Shown here: piece by piece, positions 32,973 through 44,440 of the stretch
Layout of the letters: each line of letters begins with the position of its first letter
Numbering within the stretch: position 1 is the stretch's first letter
DNA from: Aselliscus stoliczkanus
Lineage: Eukaryota; Chordata; Mammalia; Chiroptera; Hipposideridae
DNA length: 64,000 nucleotides
Assembly (NCBI GenBank): GCA_033961575.1
Contig: CM066732.1
Location: 76,670,687-76,734,686, forward strand
Reading direction: 5' to 3'
Notes under the pieces: generated by a model
Told to the model about the DNA's origin: nothing
The model's database searches: none
The model's input: the letters and a program-made list of their open reading frames with translations, nothing else
Translations under genes and position numbers: made by a program

Positions 32973-33140
32973 TGGGGCTGGCCGAGTGACTCAGTTGGGT
33001 AAGAGCTCACTCAAGAGTGCGAGCTCGGGGCAACAGGGTTGCTGGTTCAATTCCCAGCCCCAGCTGAGCTGCTGCTATGCTGCCAACAGGTGGCAGGATG
33101 GCTCAGCTGAAAAAACAAAAAACAAACAACAAAAACGAAA
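32973..33140 (+). mobile_element. tRNA-derived SINE (168 bp, GGGGCTGGCCGAGTGAC type)
   Basis: A tRNA-like head with B box GGTTCAATTCC (in GCTGGTTCAATTCCCAGCC), then a body CAGCTGAGCTGCTGCTATG with GTGGCAGGATGGCTCAGCTG, and an A-rich tail with AAAC units. Exact target duplications GAAAAAATGAGGGCCT lie at 32957-32972 and 33141-33156. The same subfamily occurs inverted at 35331-35477. Confidence 0.93.
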
Positions 33141-33829
33141 GAAAAAATGAGGGCCTGAGACAGAGCCTGAAAGGTTCCGGCATCTATAGGCTGGGTAGAT
33201 AAAGCACAATCAGCCACGAACACTGAGGAATAGTTTGGTGTTACTGTGCTTGAGTTTCAAATGCAGTGTTCCCAGCAGGTCACTTGGATCACAAGCTGTG
33301 GAGCAGCCAAGTGAGAAAAGAACTGAGAAGCGCTCACTAAGGGTAGTGCGCCATGCCTGTGTGTCCCCAGGAGAGCACACTGGGGGAATCCAACTGGAAT
33401 GGGCTGAGAAATAAGTGGACAATGAGGAAACTCAGACTTTGGGTTGTAGAAAGCTCCATTGAGAAGTTTTGCTGCAAAATGGGAGAGGTAGGGGACTTCC
33501 TGGTGCATATGGCATGTGGAGGAGGTTTTGGTTTACTAATATTTGTTTTCAGGATAAAAGAGACTGGAGCATGTTTCAATGTGGGGATGGAAGAGGCCAG
33601 TGAAGAGGATTCACAAGTCAAGCCGAGTGTTGGCTTTATGTCTGAGGAGGGAAGACTCTTCATTTACAGCGGGAAAGAAAAGGGGATGGACACAGTGTTG
33701 GGGATTCATGACAGTGGTAAGGCAAGGCATCCCTTAGAAAGGTTTTACTGTCTCTGTGGCTCTAACATGCACCTAAAACTTTCCTATTAACACAAAAATG
33801 ATCACAACATAGCAGCTACCAGTAATGAC

Positions 33830-33990
33830 TGTTAACTAACTCATGTAATCCTTACAACAAACTTATTGGGTAGATTCTGTTTTATAGATGAGGAAATTGG
33901 GGTTCATAGAGGTTAAGTGGCTTGACTGAGGCCACAGTTGGTAAGTAATAGAGCCAGGACTTGAACCCTAAGCTGATTCCCAAAACCCTG
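33830..33990 (-). repeat. MIR SINE fossil (antisense)
   Basis: TTTTATAGATGAGGAAATTGG, GAGGTTAAGTGGCTTGACTG and CCAGGACTTGAACCCTAAGC are the antisense MIR core. Confidence 0.88.
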
Positions 33991-34855
33991 ATATTGCTAT
34001 TACTCTAGCTATTGTATCACTGTTACCATTGTATTGACATTACAGGCTTACTCTTTTTTTTCTTTTTTAACTGCACTGTATGCTTCATGCTGGTGGGAAA
34101 GTGTGTAGTGTACCAGAGAAGGCTTTACTCTTCAAATCCTAAGGTTAATTGAACTGCATGCAGCTTTGTAATTCTAGGAATATTGGAAAAGAAGAGAGCT
34201 AATCAGAAGCAAGCCTCTTCCCAAACATTATGCTCTGAGATACAGTAACCAGGCACCATATTCTAGTATAAAAATCCCATATCTGCTTCCTGTCTGAACA
34301 GGAGGACAGCAAATATTTATCAGCACTGGAACAGTTAATGAAGCGTGCAGTGCTCAGTTTCTTTCTCACAAAAGGGCTACTAGGATTTTTTGTTGTGATT
34401 GTTCAATGCACACTCTGCCCTCTTGTGGCCAAGTTCTCCCACGACCCGTGGGGTATCCACCCAAACCCCAGCAGGGCAGAAGCCTCGCACTTCACTGTCT
34501 CTCTGTCCAAGGCATGCTCTTACATGAATTTCTGTGGTTTTTTTCATTCGGTAGTTTCTGAATGTGCTGAGCAGTGGGAAAATCCAGCGGATCCAAACTC
34601 TAGTGCCATTTCATAGCTGTAGAGACTTGAATGAAGTTGTTATCACTGAGAGCATGAGCCTGTGCGTCTGAAAAGGGGCTTAGCGGGGGCAGAGGACCTG
34701 GGTTTCAGATCCAGGGTGGGAACCCACCTGCTAAACTGTTAGCTTCTTCCTGTGACGTGGGGAGAACATTACCTACCTCAGGATTGAATGGGCAAATGTA
34801 TATAAATGGCCTGGCACATCATGGTTGCCCATTCCAGTTGGATTCCACCCAGTGT
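33991..34855. other. Unassigned non-coding stretch
   Basis: No repeat or exon recognised. Confidence 0.4.
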
Positions 34856-34859
34856 GTTC

Positions 34860-35145
34860 TCACCAGTGCCACTGGCATGGTGGCACTACCTCCAGTGAGT
34901 ATTTCTCAGTTCTCTCTGTCTCATCGTTCCTTGGCTTACCTCTCTGATTTCTGGGAAGATCTTCCCAGAAGTGACAGCTGTCTCTTGGATGACAGTTTAG
35001 CACTGTCACCCTATTGTAATTGTCTGTTTTTTGTCCATCTCCCACTGGACAATAAGCTTTTGGGAAGATAGAGATCTTGTTTGTATTCCCACTGCCTGGC
35101 CCATAAGCCATTCAATAAATCTTTGTTGAATGAATAAAAATTGAA
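34860..35145 (+). repeat. L2 LINE 3' end
   Basis: CTATTGTAATTGTCTG, CCCACTGGACAATAAGC, CTGCCTGGCCCATAAGC and CAATAAATCTTTGTTGAATG then AATAAA are the standard 3' terminus of L2. Confidence 0.88.
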
Positions 35146-35330
35146 TGTGTGGGTCCTGATGCCAAGCATCTCAGGTTGTTTCTTAGATATGTTAAATTTT
35201 GACAATGTTATTTTGACATTTAAATTTTGACAACATAGAAGTTCCACTAAGTAGGAATCAAGCTACGGAGAGAATTTAACGCAAGCTTTATCTTTGCTCT
35301 TTATAATTTGCTTCATATCTGGCAACTTTT

Positions 35331-35477
35331 TTTTTTCTTTTTTTAGCTGAGCCATCCTGCCACCTGTTGGTAGCTTAGTGGCAGCTCAGCTCGGGCTGGG
35401 CATCGAACTGCTGTAGCTCAGAGCTCAGCTCCCACTCTTGAGCGAGCTCTTAACCAAATGAGCCACTCGGCTGGCCC
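35331..35477 (-). mobile_element. tRNA-derived SINE (same subfamily as 32973-33140, antisense)
   Basis: A T-rich start, then AGCTGAGCCATCCTGCCACC, and an end in GAGCCACTCGGCTGGCCC, the reverse of the head. Target duplications CATATCTGGCAACTTTT (17 bp) are exact at 35314-35330 and 35478-35494. Confidence 0.95.
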
Positions 35478-35499
35478 CATATCTGGCAACTTTTGACCT

Positions 35500-36210
35500 T
35501 AGCTAGAAAACAGAGCTTCTGACCTGCTGCCAGACACTTTGTGAAAAGGGCTAGTGTGTGTGTTTATGGAACTGGGTCTGACTTAATGCATGAGGCTTTT
35601 CTAAAGGGCTTGGACTTGGTTTATGGTTCAGGCGATTATTATAGAAAAGACACTTAGCATCTCACTTGCTGACGGTGTATTTGAAATCTTTCCAAACCAA
35701 CAGTGTTTTTAATGTTCAAAAGATTTTAAAGGTGATTTATCCTCCTGTCTCCTTACTCTTTCCTTGACCCTATGTCTTTAAGGTTTTCAAATGTGCTTAT
35801 GGAATGCATCTGCCTCACTCTAGGTCTAGGAGGGCTGTTCCTATAATGTTCCTGTTTCTTTTTACCTTCTTGGATATCAGTTGTACAAATGCAGAAAAAA
35901 GAAATCCCAGGCTTTACTCTGGGCTTGAGTTGCCAGCATGCTTCTACAGAACTTTATCCCCAAAGAAAACCACTAATGAGACCCCAATTGGAGGGCAGAT
36001 GCCTCAATCATAGCAATATTTCCCCCGCTTCTGCCTCAAGTGACTATTTTAATGTTTAAGTTTCAGAAACTCTTAATTTGGAAAATAAATCATCTCCCAT
36101 AAATTAAAACAAAATTAAAGAAACCAGTCTGTTCACAACATTTGAATGAGGCAGGAGGGTCAAGTCAAGAACCATGATGCTGGGGGCCCTTGCTTCTTGA
36201 TCTAGGAAGG
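35500..36210. other. Unassigned non-coding stretch
   Basis: No repeat or exon recognised. Confidence 0.4.
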
Positions 36211-36214
36211 TTTC

Positions 36215-36460
36215 CTAACAGCAGCAACAATATCTACTAAGCATTTATTACATGCCAAGCATTGTGTTAATCCTATCACAGGCCATATATCTAATAGGAT
36301 CCCTATAACAACAGCTGCAAGGTGAGTACACTGCATCCATTCTACGAAGGAGAAACGGAGGCTTACGGCCGATGAGTGACTTGATAAAGATCTCACAGTC
36401 AGTAAGTAACAGAACTAGGATTCAAACCCAGGCTCATCTGACCCACATTCTTCAACCTGG
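36215..36460 (-). repeat. MIR SINE fossil (antisense)
   Basis: CTACTAAGCATTTATTACATG, GAGAAACGGAGGCTTACGG, ATCTCACAGTCAGTAAGTAAC and GATTCAAACCCAGG match antisense MIR. Confidence 0.88.
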
Positions 36461-36469
36461 ATGATGTCC

Positions 36470-37700
36470 AAGGATAACTACTTCTTTTCAGTGATTGGCT
36501 AGGGAGATGCTAATACTGTGACAGCCACAGCACTCTGGAACCCATGGAAACTGCTGCTTCAACAGTGTAGTCTTTGTCATGCAATCAATACCTCCTTTTA
36601 TTTGGAATTGTTAGGTCTAGATTTCTCCCTGCCCAAAGTCAAACTCAGCCTTGGTCTGAAGGTTTAATTTTATATTACAGAAAGTTAGTTGACTTGTCTG
36701 TTGTCTTTTGGTGGTCCCGATGTGTTCCTTCCCCCTTTTTTTCTTCCTTTTTCTTTCTCTATAGAGTATTGTCTTTCAATCTTGCTGGATGATTTGGCAC
36801 CATTTATTCATTAGTGCAAAGGGCTTCGCTTTTTAGAAAATCAATATATTATGGCCTAAGGAGAGTGTTGGAGTTAGGCCTAGGGAGGGGAATGGCAGAA
36901 AGCCTGGGGGTGGGTAGAAGTGATGGCTGAATGCCATCCATCAAGGCAGGAGTGATGCAGATAAAGGTCCAGAAGTACTAGGGAGAAGGGGCGGTGGGTG
37001 GAGGGGCAAGTGCATGGAAAAGGGCCGGGAATGAATGCAGAAACAAAATGATTTTACTTTTTGTGTGTGTGTGTGTGAAAACATCGTGGCTCCTGTTAAC
37101 CTCAAATTTCTTTCTGGTTGAAAAGATAACGTTGAGAAGTTAAGTCTTTCATTGCTAGAGTGAGGGGTAAGGTCAGGAAGCTTGCCGATCCAGGCTGCAG
37201 GTGGCTTGGTAAAGCAACAGCGGGCAGGAGACAAGCAGTTGGTTTTTCTTTGAAATGAGAGGAGGTATCATTTTAATGGTTGTCACTGCGTTTGCTATGT
37301 GTTGCTGGCTGAGCCTCCTCTGTGATCTCCCCTGGGGCAAAAACCTCTTCTGCTTGGGGTGCTTTCAACAGAAAATCTCCCTGTGTGATATGACCTTCTC
37401 TAGGGTAATTTCATGTTATCTGTGGGGATTTTGAGTTGATTGTGAAATCTTTACATTGTACCTGCTTACTCTTTTTCCTGAGAGAGAGCAGTAAAAGGAA
37501 TAGGAAGTTGCTAGAGTTTGGGATAAAAACTTCCTGTCACCTCTTTTTCCCAAACTCCAGAGCAGTGATGATAAAATCTGGGCACAAAACCGATGGGGGA
37601 GACTTGTTTCGGGAAGATTTATCTCCAACAAGAGCAGAAAATGCTGTACCATGAAACCAACATAAAATAAACCAAACCATATAAGAGCAATCAGAAGAGA
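36470..37700. other. Unassigned non-coding stretch
   Basis: A short (TG)n run lies at 37062-37077. No exon or repeat family recognised. Confidence 0.4.
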
Positions 37701-37704
37701 GATT

Positions 37705-38275
37705 CTGTGGTAGGCAGAATTCTAAAATGAGCCTCAAAAACCAAGCCCAGTTATAATCTCCTTCTCTGGAGTGTGAGTAGAGCTGGTAACTTGCTTTTAA
37801 CCAATCACATTTGACAAAGGTGATGGAGCTATTATTCCCATGATTATGTTACTTTATAGGGCAAAGATGAAGACACTGGACAGGTGTAATTAAAATCCTT
37901 AGTCAGTTGACTTTAATCAAAAAAGGAGCTATCCTACGTGGGCCTGACCCGATCAAGTGGGCTCTTAAATGAGGGTCTAGAGGGCAGACACAGAAGTAGT
38001 CAGAGAGATTCTCCTACTGGCCTTGAAAAAGCAAGCTGACATGTTACAGAGAGTCACATGGCAGAAATCTGTAGTGGCCTCTAGGAGCTGAGGTCCTCTA
38101 TCTTCCAACTGCAAGGAACTGAATTGTGCCAGCAACCAGTGACCTTGGACAGAGGACCCAGCTAATCCACGCTTGGTCTCCTGATACATGGAAATTGTGA
38201 GATGATAAATCTGTGTTATTTTAAGCTGCTAAATTTGTGGTAATTTGTTAGGCAGCAATAGGAAATGATACAGAT
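37705..38275 (+). mobile_element. MLT1-type ERVL-MaLR solo LTR
   Basis: Sense landmarks in order: TGTGGTAGGCAGAATTCTAAAATG-like start, CCAATCACATTTGAC, TAAAATCCTTAGTCAG, GCAAGGAACTGAATTG, AATTGTGAGATGATAAATCTG, TGTTATTTTAAGCTGC and TTTGTGGTAATTTGTTAGGC. No internal retroviral sequence accompanies it, so it is a solo LTR. Confidence 0.88.
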
Positions 38276-39050
38276 CCTGTGTTTTTCAAATGAAATCTCA
38301 ACCAGTCTTCAAGATGACCTTTACTTCAAGACTTTATTGTTGCTCACCTAAATTGGAGCCACAATTATTCTCTTCTTCAATCACTACCTACCACGACTCT
38401 CTGGGAACCACCTCTTAGGAAGCTATCATTAAGGGCTTCCTGTGAGCTTGCTTCTGGGGGCTGTAGCAAGATAAATAAAATACAGAGATGCTTTTCTTCC
38501 CGTCTCATTTTGTGAGTGTATGGTATGCAAATTCTCATGTACATTGGGCAAAACCCTGTTGTGGGTTTTGAGCTGCCTCAGCAGTGATTTGGCGAGGGTG
38601 CACACAGGAGAAGGCATTTCTGGGACCGCTGGCTCCTGCCAGTATGTAAATCACCCAGCAACATGCAAATGACTTCTCAGGTCTGCAGTTCTTTCTTCTC
38701 AGCCTTCCCAGACATTGCCTGGGAGGTAAAAAGCCCCTCATAGTTTCCTGCTAGTTAGCCCATTTTTGTTAGCATGTTAGTGGGCTTGGAAAAGGTGATT
38801 TTGTAGTTTAAACTATAGAATTCTGACTCCTAAAGGATGTTGGGAATGCAAGACCCAGCACTGAGGTGGCTGCGTATTTCGCCACCCTGGACTGGGCTGT
38901 CCTATAGGTGTCTACAATGCTGGTTTTCCCAGTGAATATGGCAGCCTCACTTCGCTCATCTTGGCATTATCCGGCTCAGCACTGAGCACCGTGGTGGTGT
39001 TCAAAGAATAAAACATCTTTTATGGAGAAAGAAAACGAAGGGATCCCCCC
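38276..39050. other. Unassigned non-coding stretch
   Basis: No repeat or exon recognised. Confidence 0.4.
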
Positions 39051-39054
39051 TGTA

Positions 39055-39145
39055 GGGGATTCGTGCTCTTGTCCAAGGTCACATAGCTTGTTAGTGGCAG
39101 AGCTGGGAACACCAGCCTTCCGAATCCCAGTGCCTTTCCGCTTCA
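39055..39145 (-). repeat. MIR core fragment (antisense)
   Basis: GTCCAAGGTCACATAGCTTG and TAGTGGCAGAGCTGGGAAC match the antisense MIR core. Confidence 0.7.
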
Positions 39146-40575
39146 GCTCCCAGTCACTGCACAAGCCCAGCTGTGCCAAGGAGGCGGGAGCAGATAGGAC
39201 CGGTTGGTCAGCATCCTCCTCCAAATTCCAGCCCAGTTCCAGTCCACTCCAGCCTCTACCAGGCGGCTCTTAGCTCCATTTCTGTGCTGTGCTCATGCTT
39301 CCTGATGGCCTCCCTGCCCAATTCCCTCCAGTGCAGTTTTCAGCTTCACACTTCATGAATTTTATTCACAATCGATAAATAAACCTATTATCATCAGGGT
39401 TTTGTATTCTCATCATATATCGTCATCTGTCATAAACCATTTCATGCAGGAGTCTGGTTCACTCAGCATATCCCACTCATCTTTATTTCTGAATCGGTGA
39501 GAGAGACAAACTAGAAGTGTAAATCCAAGAATTCAGTTTTTGCTCAGTAGTAGAATGTCTAAAGATAAAAATCATATTTAGGTATTATTATATTGGAGAT
39601 TAGTGTCGGGGGAGAAAAAAGCCATTACCTTGTCGACTCTCTGTACTTATTAGAAGCGACAAAGTATTTTGTTTTTCCATTCAAATGTGACGGATCTGAA
39701 AGAAAAAGTGGCTTTTCTCTAGGGTGTGTTTGCAAAATGCTAGTGGCTTCTGGCCATCTCTGCCAGTTTTGTGGGGGGCATTTGGTCTGAGTGCAGCTTT
39801 GGGTTGGCAGATAAGCTCGAGTCACAGTGACATATCCAAGTCTCCTTTGAGAGAGAAGTTAAATGATAGTCTGTGTCTAATTAGTAACCCCATTTCCTGG
39901 TCACCACCACTGTCTTTAAGAGTAGCAAATATTTTTCAATAGACTCTCAAGTCGGAGAGGTAAACACTCTATGCCTGGGGTGGTTTATAGTCAAGGAATT
40001 TTAATTGAAGGGTTAACAACTAGTATTCTAAATCACAGTTGATAGTTCTTGAACAACCCTTGGACAAATGGTAGTGTACTCTGAATTACTTTCCAACCCT
40101 TTACACATAAAAATACTAATAGATAATGGAAATATTTACAGTATCCTGGGGGAAAAGTGACAGTCTGAGCTGGCGGCCATCTGCAGCATGTAACTCTGAG
40201 AACGAATGACTGTGGAGACCTCCAGCTTGTTTAGGTTTCACATGTTCTGAGCTTTTCCTGGGTCCCATTAATCAATACAGAAGAAAGGTCTTTTGAATGG
40301 CACGCTCTGACTCTTAGAAAAACTTCATAGAGCTAATGTGATATGTGCAGGTCTGTTCTGCAGGCCTCACGAGGGTTCTCTTGTAAAATCCAAATCAAAA
40401 CAGGGGTGAAGTTGGCACCCCTTCTATTTACTTAAATTTGTGGATCTCATCATCTAAGTGGCTTGATGCTCAGGTAGAGGCAGTCGAACATATCCAACAT
40501 CCCAGGGTTCGACAAACAAGTCATGACTGTAGCAGAAAATCAGGGTTGAGAGAGGTATTGAATATCTTCTGACTT
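39146..40575. other. Unassigned non-coding stretch
   Basis: No repeat or exon recognised. Confidence 0.4.
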
Positions 40576-40579
40576 TGAC

Positions 40580-40800
40580 ATATATCATAATTAACATTTA
40601 TTGGGAACTTATGTGCCAGGACCTTGTGGAAAGCTGTGCATGTTTTATCTTGCTTGGTGCTCACAACAACCTGGTGGGCAGAGACCTTTATTATCCTCAC
40701 TTTACAGAGGAGGAAACTGAGGCTTTGAGAAGTTAAGTCACTAAGCTAGTAAGTGGGACAGCTGAGTCTAAACCCACAGACAGACTCCAACACTCATGCT
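40580..40800 (-). repeat. MIR SINE fossil (antisense, nearly complete)
   Basis: TTTATTGGGAACTTATGTGCC, GAGGAGGAAACTGAGGC-type text, AAGTTAAGTCACTAAGC and CTAGTAAGTGGGACAG in antisense order. Confidence 0.9.
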
Positions 40801-40902
40801 TAGGATGCCTATGCCATGTAACTCCTGGCACACCCAGTGAGGGACGTTGGACCTGCTCCTGGGGCGAGTCTTAGGCATGAATATGAGTTTCTTTCTTTCT
40901 TT

Positions 40903-41008
40903 CTTTTTTTTTTTTGAGGGCAGTGTCACTGGCCCTCACATGTGGGACCCGAACCAGGACCACCGGCCTCCCAAGACCAGCGCTCAACCACCGTGCCACT
41001 CGGCCAGC
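40903..41008 (-). mobile_element. Short tRNA-derived SINE (antisense)
   Basis: A poly-T start, then GAGGGCAGTGTCACTGGCC, CACATGTGGGACCCGAACC (reverse of a B box) and an end in GTGCCACTCGGCCAGCCC. This is the roughly 105-bp short form seen also at 43890, 44441, 55900 and 58132. I could not define an exact target duplication. Confidence 0.88.
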
Positions 41009-41009
41009 C

Positions 41010-41585
41010 CATGTTTGATAATAAACCTGAAGACTATTCCTCTTCTTGTGTCTATTCCTCACTTTCCCTACTTTTCTCTGCCTTGGGCAAATTACTTACC
41101 CTTTGTACTTTAAACTTTATACAATAGGGACAGTAATGCTGCATTTGTCACAGGCAGGAGGAGACTTTCATTCTGTGAGATACACAATGATTTTAGAACA
41201 GTTGTTTTAATGTGTTAATATTGAATTGCTAGCCTTCTCAAAATATAATAGAAGGGAGTTAGTATTTTCTTAGCTATAATTCATGGCCAAGAGGCATTGC
41301 ATTTATTGAATTTTTTTAGTCCAATAAACATCACTAGTCATTAAAGAACATAATATGTGACTAGAGACTGCCAGAGCCACTGAGATTCCCCCAGAAGAAA
41401 TGTGATCTTAGGAGAAAATATCTTAGCAGCTGACAAAAGAATTCCTCTGTAGAGCCTGGTTGTATGGAAAAAAGCACCATAAGCCCACTTCAGGGGAACC
41501 AGGACTTACGCATCCTTTTCTCCAGCAAGGAGAAAGGGGCGAGGGAGAGATTGGATTTCTGGAATCTCTTCCTCCCATCTGAGTT
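41010..41585. other. Unassigned non-coding stretch
   Basis: No repeat or exon recognised. Confidence 0.4.
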
Positions 41586-41589
41586 TGAA

Positions 41590-41700
41590 GCCCAACTCCA
41601 ACATTCACAAGTGGTTGACCTTGGGCAATTTATTTCATTTCTTTATGCTTCAGTTTTCTCATTTATGAAGTTGGAATAATGAGATAATAATAATAATTAA
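41590..41700 (+). repeat. MIR fragment
   Basis: GGTTGACCTTGGGCAATTT, CTTCAGTTTTCTCATTTATG and GGAATAATGAGATAATAATA. Confidence 0.8.
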
Positions 41701-41724
41701 CTGCTGAATTATGCTTGAAGCTTA

Positions 41725-42675
41725 CGAGATGTGGTCAAACAATAAGGTAAATGTTTAAATTTTAAAAATTTATTACAGTAAAAGACACATTGCCATTAAT
41801 CCCTCTCAAAATCCTCTCCTTCACGTCAAACACATTTATTCCATTATTCTTGCCACTTTCTGAGGCAGTTCTGAAAGTCCTCTTTTGTGAGTGTCTTTAG
41901 TTGTGCTGTCATGGCTGCCTTGGTGTCCTGAAACATTTTGACTTTGGGGAAGAGCCAGAAGTTGCACAGTTTCATATCCAGTGAATAAGGTGGATGAGGA
42001 CACACTGTAATGTTCTTATTTGACAGAAATTACCATATATCAGAAGTGATGTGTGACACGGAGCGTAGTCATGATGGAGGATGGTTTAGAGGACACTTTA
42101 AAACACACCTTCTCTCAACCATAGCTCACACCAAACTGACCTCTGTTTTAAACTATCTCTCTTCAACTGACTGCACTGAACAAATTGAAACTTGTCACAC
42201 ACTGTTACTAAGTTTCAATGCACCACTTCCTGTATTGAAGATCCCCATCTTTCTGTTGGATGGCACTCAGCAGCAGCATTCACTGTATTTTGTGATCAAA
42301 ACGGAAAGGCTTCATGTCACACATGGCTTCTGGTATATGACAATTTCTGTCAAATAAAAATATTACAGCGTGTCCTTATCCACCTTATTCACTGTATCTG
42401 GCACCGTGTGACCTCTGGCTCTTCCCCAAAGTCAAAATGACCATGGAGGTAAATGTTTTGAATCAATTCAGTACATTCAGGCAGCCATGACAGTGCGAAT
42501 AAAGATACTAATGAAAGAACCCTCCTAGAACTGCTTCAGAAATGGCAAGAACGATGGGATAAGTGTGTTCAAATCGAAGGGGAATATTTTGAGGGGAATT
42601 AATGGCAATGTATCTTTCACTGTAATAATTTTTTTTTTAATTTAAACATTTACTGTAGTTTTTGGCCATGTCTCA
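41725..42675. mobile_element. Palindromic mariner derivative (951 bp)
   Basis: TA lies on both sides (41723-41724; 42676-42677). The left end CGAGATGTGGTCAAACAATA matches the reverse of the right end (TACTGTAGTTTTTGGCCATG then TCTCA). The inverted similarity does not stop at the termini. The left arm (41725-42062) is an imperfect reverse complement of the right arm (42310-42675), with a loop of about 247 bp. Both arms encode the transposase C-terminus: the left arm, read on the minus strand, gives FWLFPKVKM and KWQE; the right arm, read on the plus strand, gives related text (CTCTGGCTCTTCCCCAAAG). Both are broken by stops. It is an inverted-duplication mariner that cannot code for a full enzyme. 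Confidence 0.92.
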
Positions 42676-42679
42676 TAAA

Positions 42680-43137
42680 TAAAGTAGTATGAATGCAACT
42701 CTTATCTTGTGCATAGTTTAAAACAGAGGTGGGAGATACTCTAACCCTGACGGCTTATAATGAGAACGAAAAGAGTCTTCAGGGAGAACAATAATGAGAA
42801 CCTGTTATGTTGTATAGAATATCTTCTCATTGATGTCTTGATTAATCTTACTATATATATTTTGAAATAGAAAAAACACAGAAAAGGAAAAAACAATTAT
42901 CTACATTTTCACCACTCAAAATCAATTGCTGTTAATGGTGTGGCCTATTTGCTTCCACTTATTTTGGAAAGGCAAGAGGTGGGCAACTAGGAGAAAGGAT
43001 ATTATTCCTATTTTTAAAAATATTATGGGTTTATTATAAAGAATTCAATAAGGCAGAAAATATAAGGATAAAATTTAAGTCACCTAAATTTCGACTTTCT
43101 AGGTGTCTTATTCTTAAGAGGAGGCAAACTCCTGATA

Positions 43138-43180
<43 letters not shown>

Positions 43181-43615
43181 TGCAGGGGGAGTGGGAAGAT
43201 AGATAAAACAGGTAAAATGTTTATAACTTTGTGGTTCCATGATGAATATTTGGGAGTTTATTTTGGGGATTGTGTGAAAATTTCCAAAAGATGTTAAAAA
43301 AAGAAAAGCTTTAAAAAATAAATCATAATACATGTACTCTGTTAAATGAGAACTTAGTTCACATTTTCTGAGTTTAATAGAAGAAAAAATATGCAAGTAA
43401 AATTCAAGAAATATTGAAGTTTGAATAAATATTTTTCCATCACAAGCGATACTATTTTCTGAAAGATGGGTTTAAGGTTTAAAAATGATTCAGGCTAACA
43501 TTCGGTTGTGTGGAGTCATAGTGTTTTAACTAGGATTCCACTATAGCCATTACCTAGCTTTGAAAGAAGAGGATGTAAACACTCTCATCCTCCTCTTCAA
43601 CTCTTCTCCTATACC
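42680..43615. other. Unassigned non-coding stretch
   Basis: Contains the (GT)n microsatellite at 43141-43178. Nothing else recognised. Confidence 0.4.
43141..43178. repeat. (GT)n microsatellite
   Basis: About 19 uninterrupted GT units, probably length-polymorphic. Confidence 0.96.
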
Positions 43616-43889
43616 TCTCAATCTTTATTAGTTATGCTATATTATTTTTTTATTGTACAGGTTAACAACAGGCACACTGTCTTCAGTACCAATAATTTCT
43701 ATAATGGTATGAAATCAATATTGAAATGGAGTCATTGTTCACCATTTGATCTTCTTAACATGACTTCTTTATTCTTGAATTAATTATGTTGCCACATCTC
43801 TTGATTGGTTGGATTTCGAGATCATAAAGTTTTTCAAGAAGCCACTTGTGTGTTCCTTCAGTTCTTTTGTATGTCAAAATGTCTTTCCT

Positions 43890-44012
43890 GGGCCGGCCGA
43901 GTGGCGTGGTGGTTAAGAGCTGGCTTGGGACGCCAGCGGCCCCGGTTCAGATCCCACATATGAGGGCCAGTGATACTGTCCTCTTTAAGAAAAAAACAAA
44001 ACAAAACAAAAA
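43890..44012 (+). mobile_element. Short tRNA-derived SINE
   Basis: Starts GGGCCGGCCGAGTGGCGTGG, with an A-box-like TGGCGTGGTGG, a B box GGTTCAGATCC, the end GTCCTCTTTAAG and an AAAC-rich tail. A 9-bp target duplication GTCTTTCCT lies at 43881-43889 and 44013-44021. Its low divergence from the other copies suggests a fairly recent insertion. Confidence 0.93.
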
Positions 44013-44440
44013 GTCTTTCCTTTGTAACCAGATGTACTGGCTGGATAGTTCTAAGTTACAAGTGTAGACATTGCTTCAATGTCCCCTGGCATTGAAGTTT
44101 GAAACCAACTAATTTTTTCCTTCCTTTTTGAAGTGATTTTGATTTGGCTGTCTCAGTCAAATAATTGATGCTGGATAATTACTGTATTTATATTTTATCT
44201 TTGGAGTTCAATACTGTAACTAGGATTTATCTCAGTTTGAACTTTCAGCATCACATATTCCCAGGACATGATCCTATTGCTTTATTTTTTTTTGTTTATT
44301 TCAGGAGAGTCTACTTATATCTTTGAACACATTTTTTGTTTCATTGGGGGAGGAGAGCTATATGTCGGGAATCTTAATTATCCTTATGTCAAATTGTCTT
44401 TTTATGTCTTCTTTATTTACCAGCTTTTTATTACTTTCTT

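Larger units (their letters stand above)
32290..33730 (-). repeat. L2-derived antisense tract, interrupted by a SINE
   Basis: GAAATGACATGGTAAAATTGG, TGGCTGAAGTATAAAGAATTAG and AGTTTGAAGTGCCTATGAGAC follow the antisense L2 order, though heavily diverged. The SINE at 32973-33140 splits it. A 145-codon frame at 33353-33790 lies partly inside and shows no family motif. Confidence 0.5.

Noticed and set aside
33353..33790. A 145-codon plus-strand open frame, the longest in the window
   Set aside because: It lies partly in antisense L2-like sequence and its translation has no recognised motif. Two or more minus frames overlap the same bases.
36941..37234. A proline-rich 97-codon minus frame as a possible exon
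   Set aside because: No splice sites in fitting positions or family similarity; it contains the (TG)n repeat in translation (HTHTQ).
42010..42357. A 115-codon frame crossing the palindromic mariner
   Set aside because: It spans the left arm, loop and right arm of an inverted duplication and does not follow the transposase reading frame.
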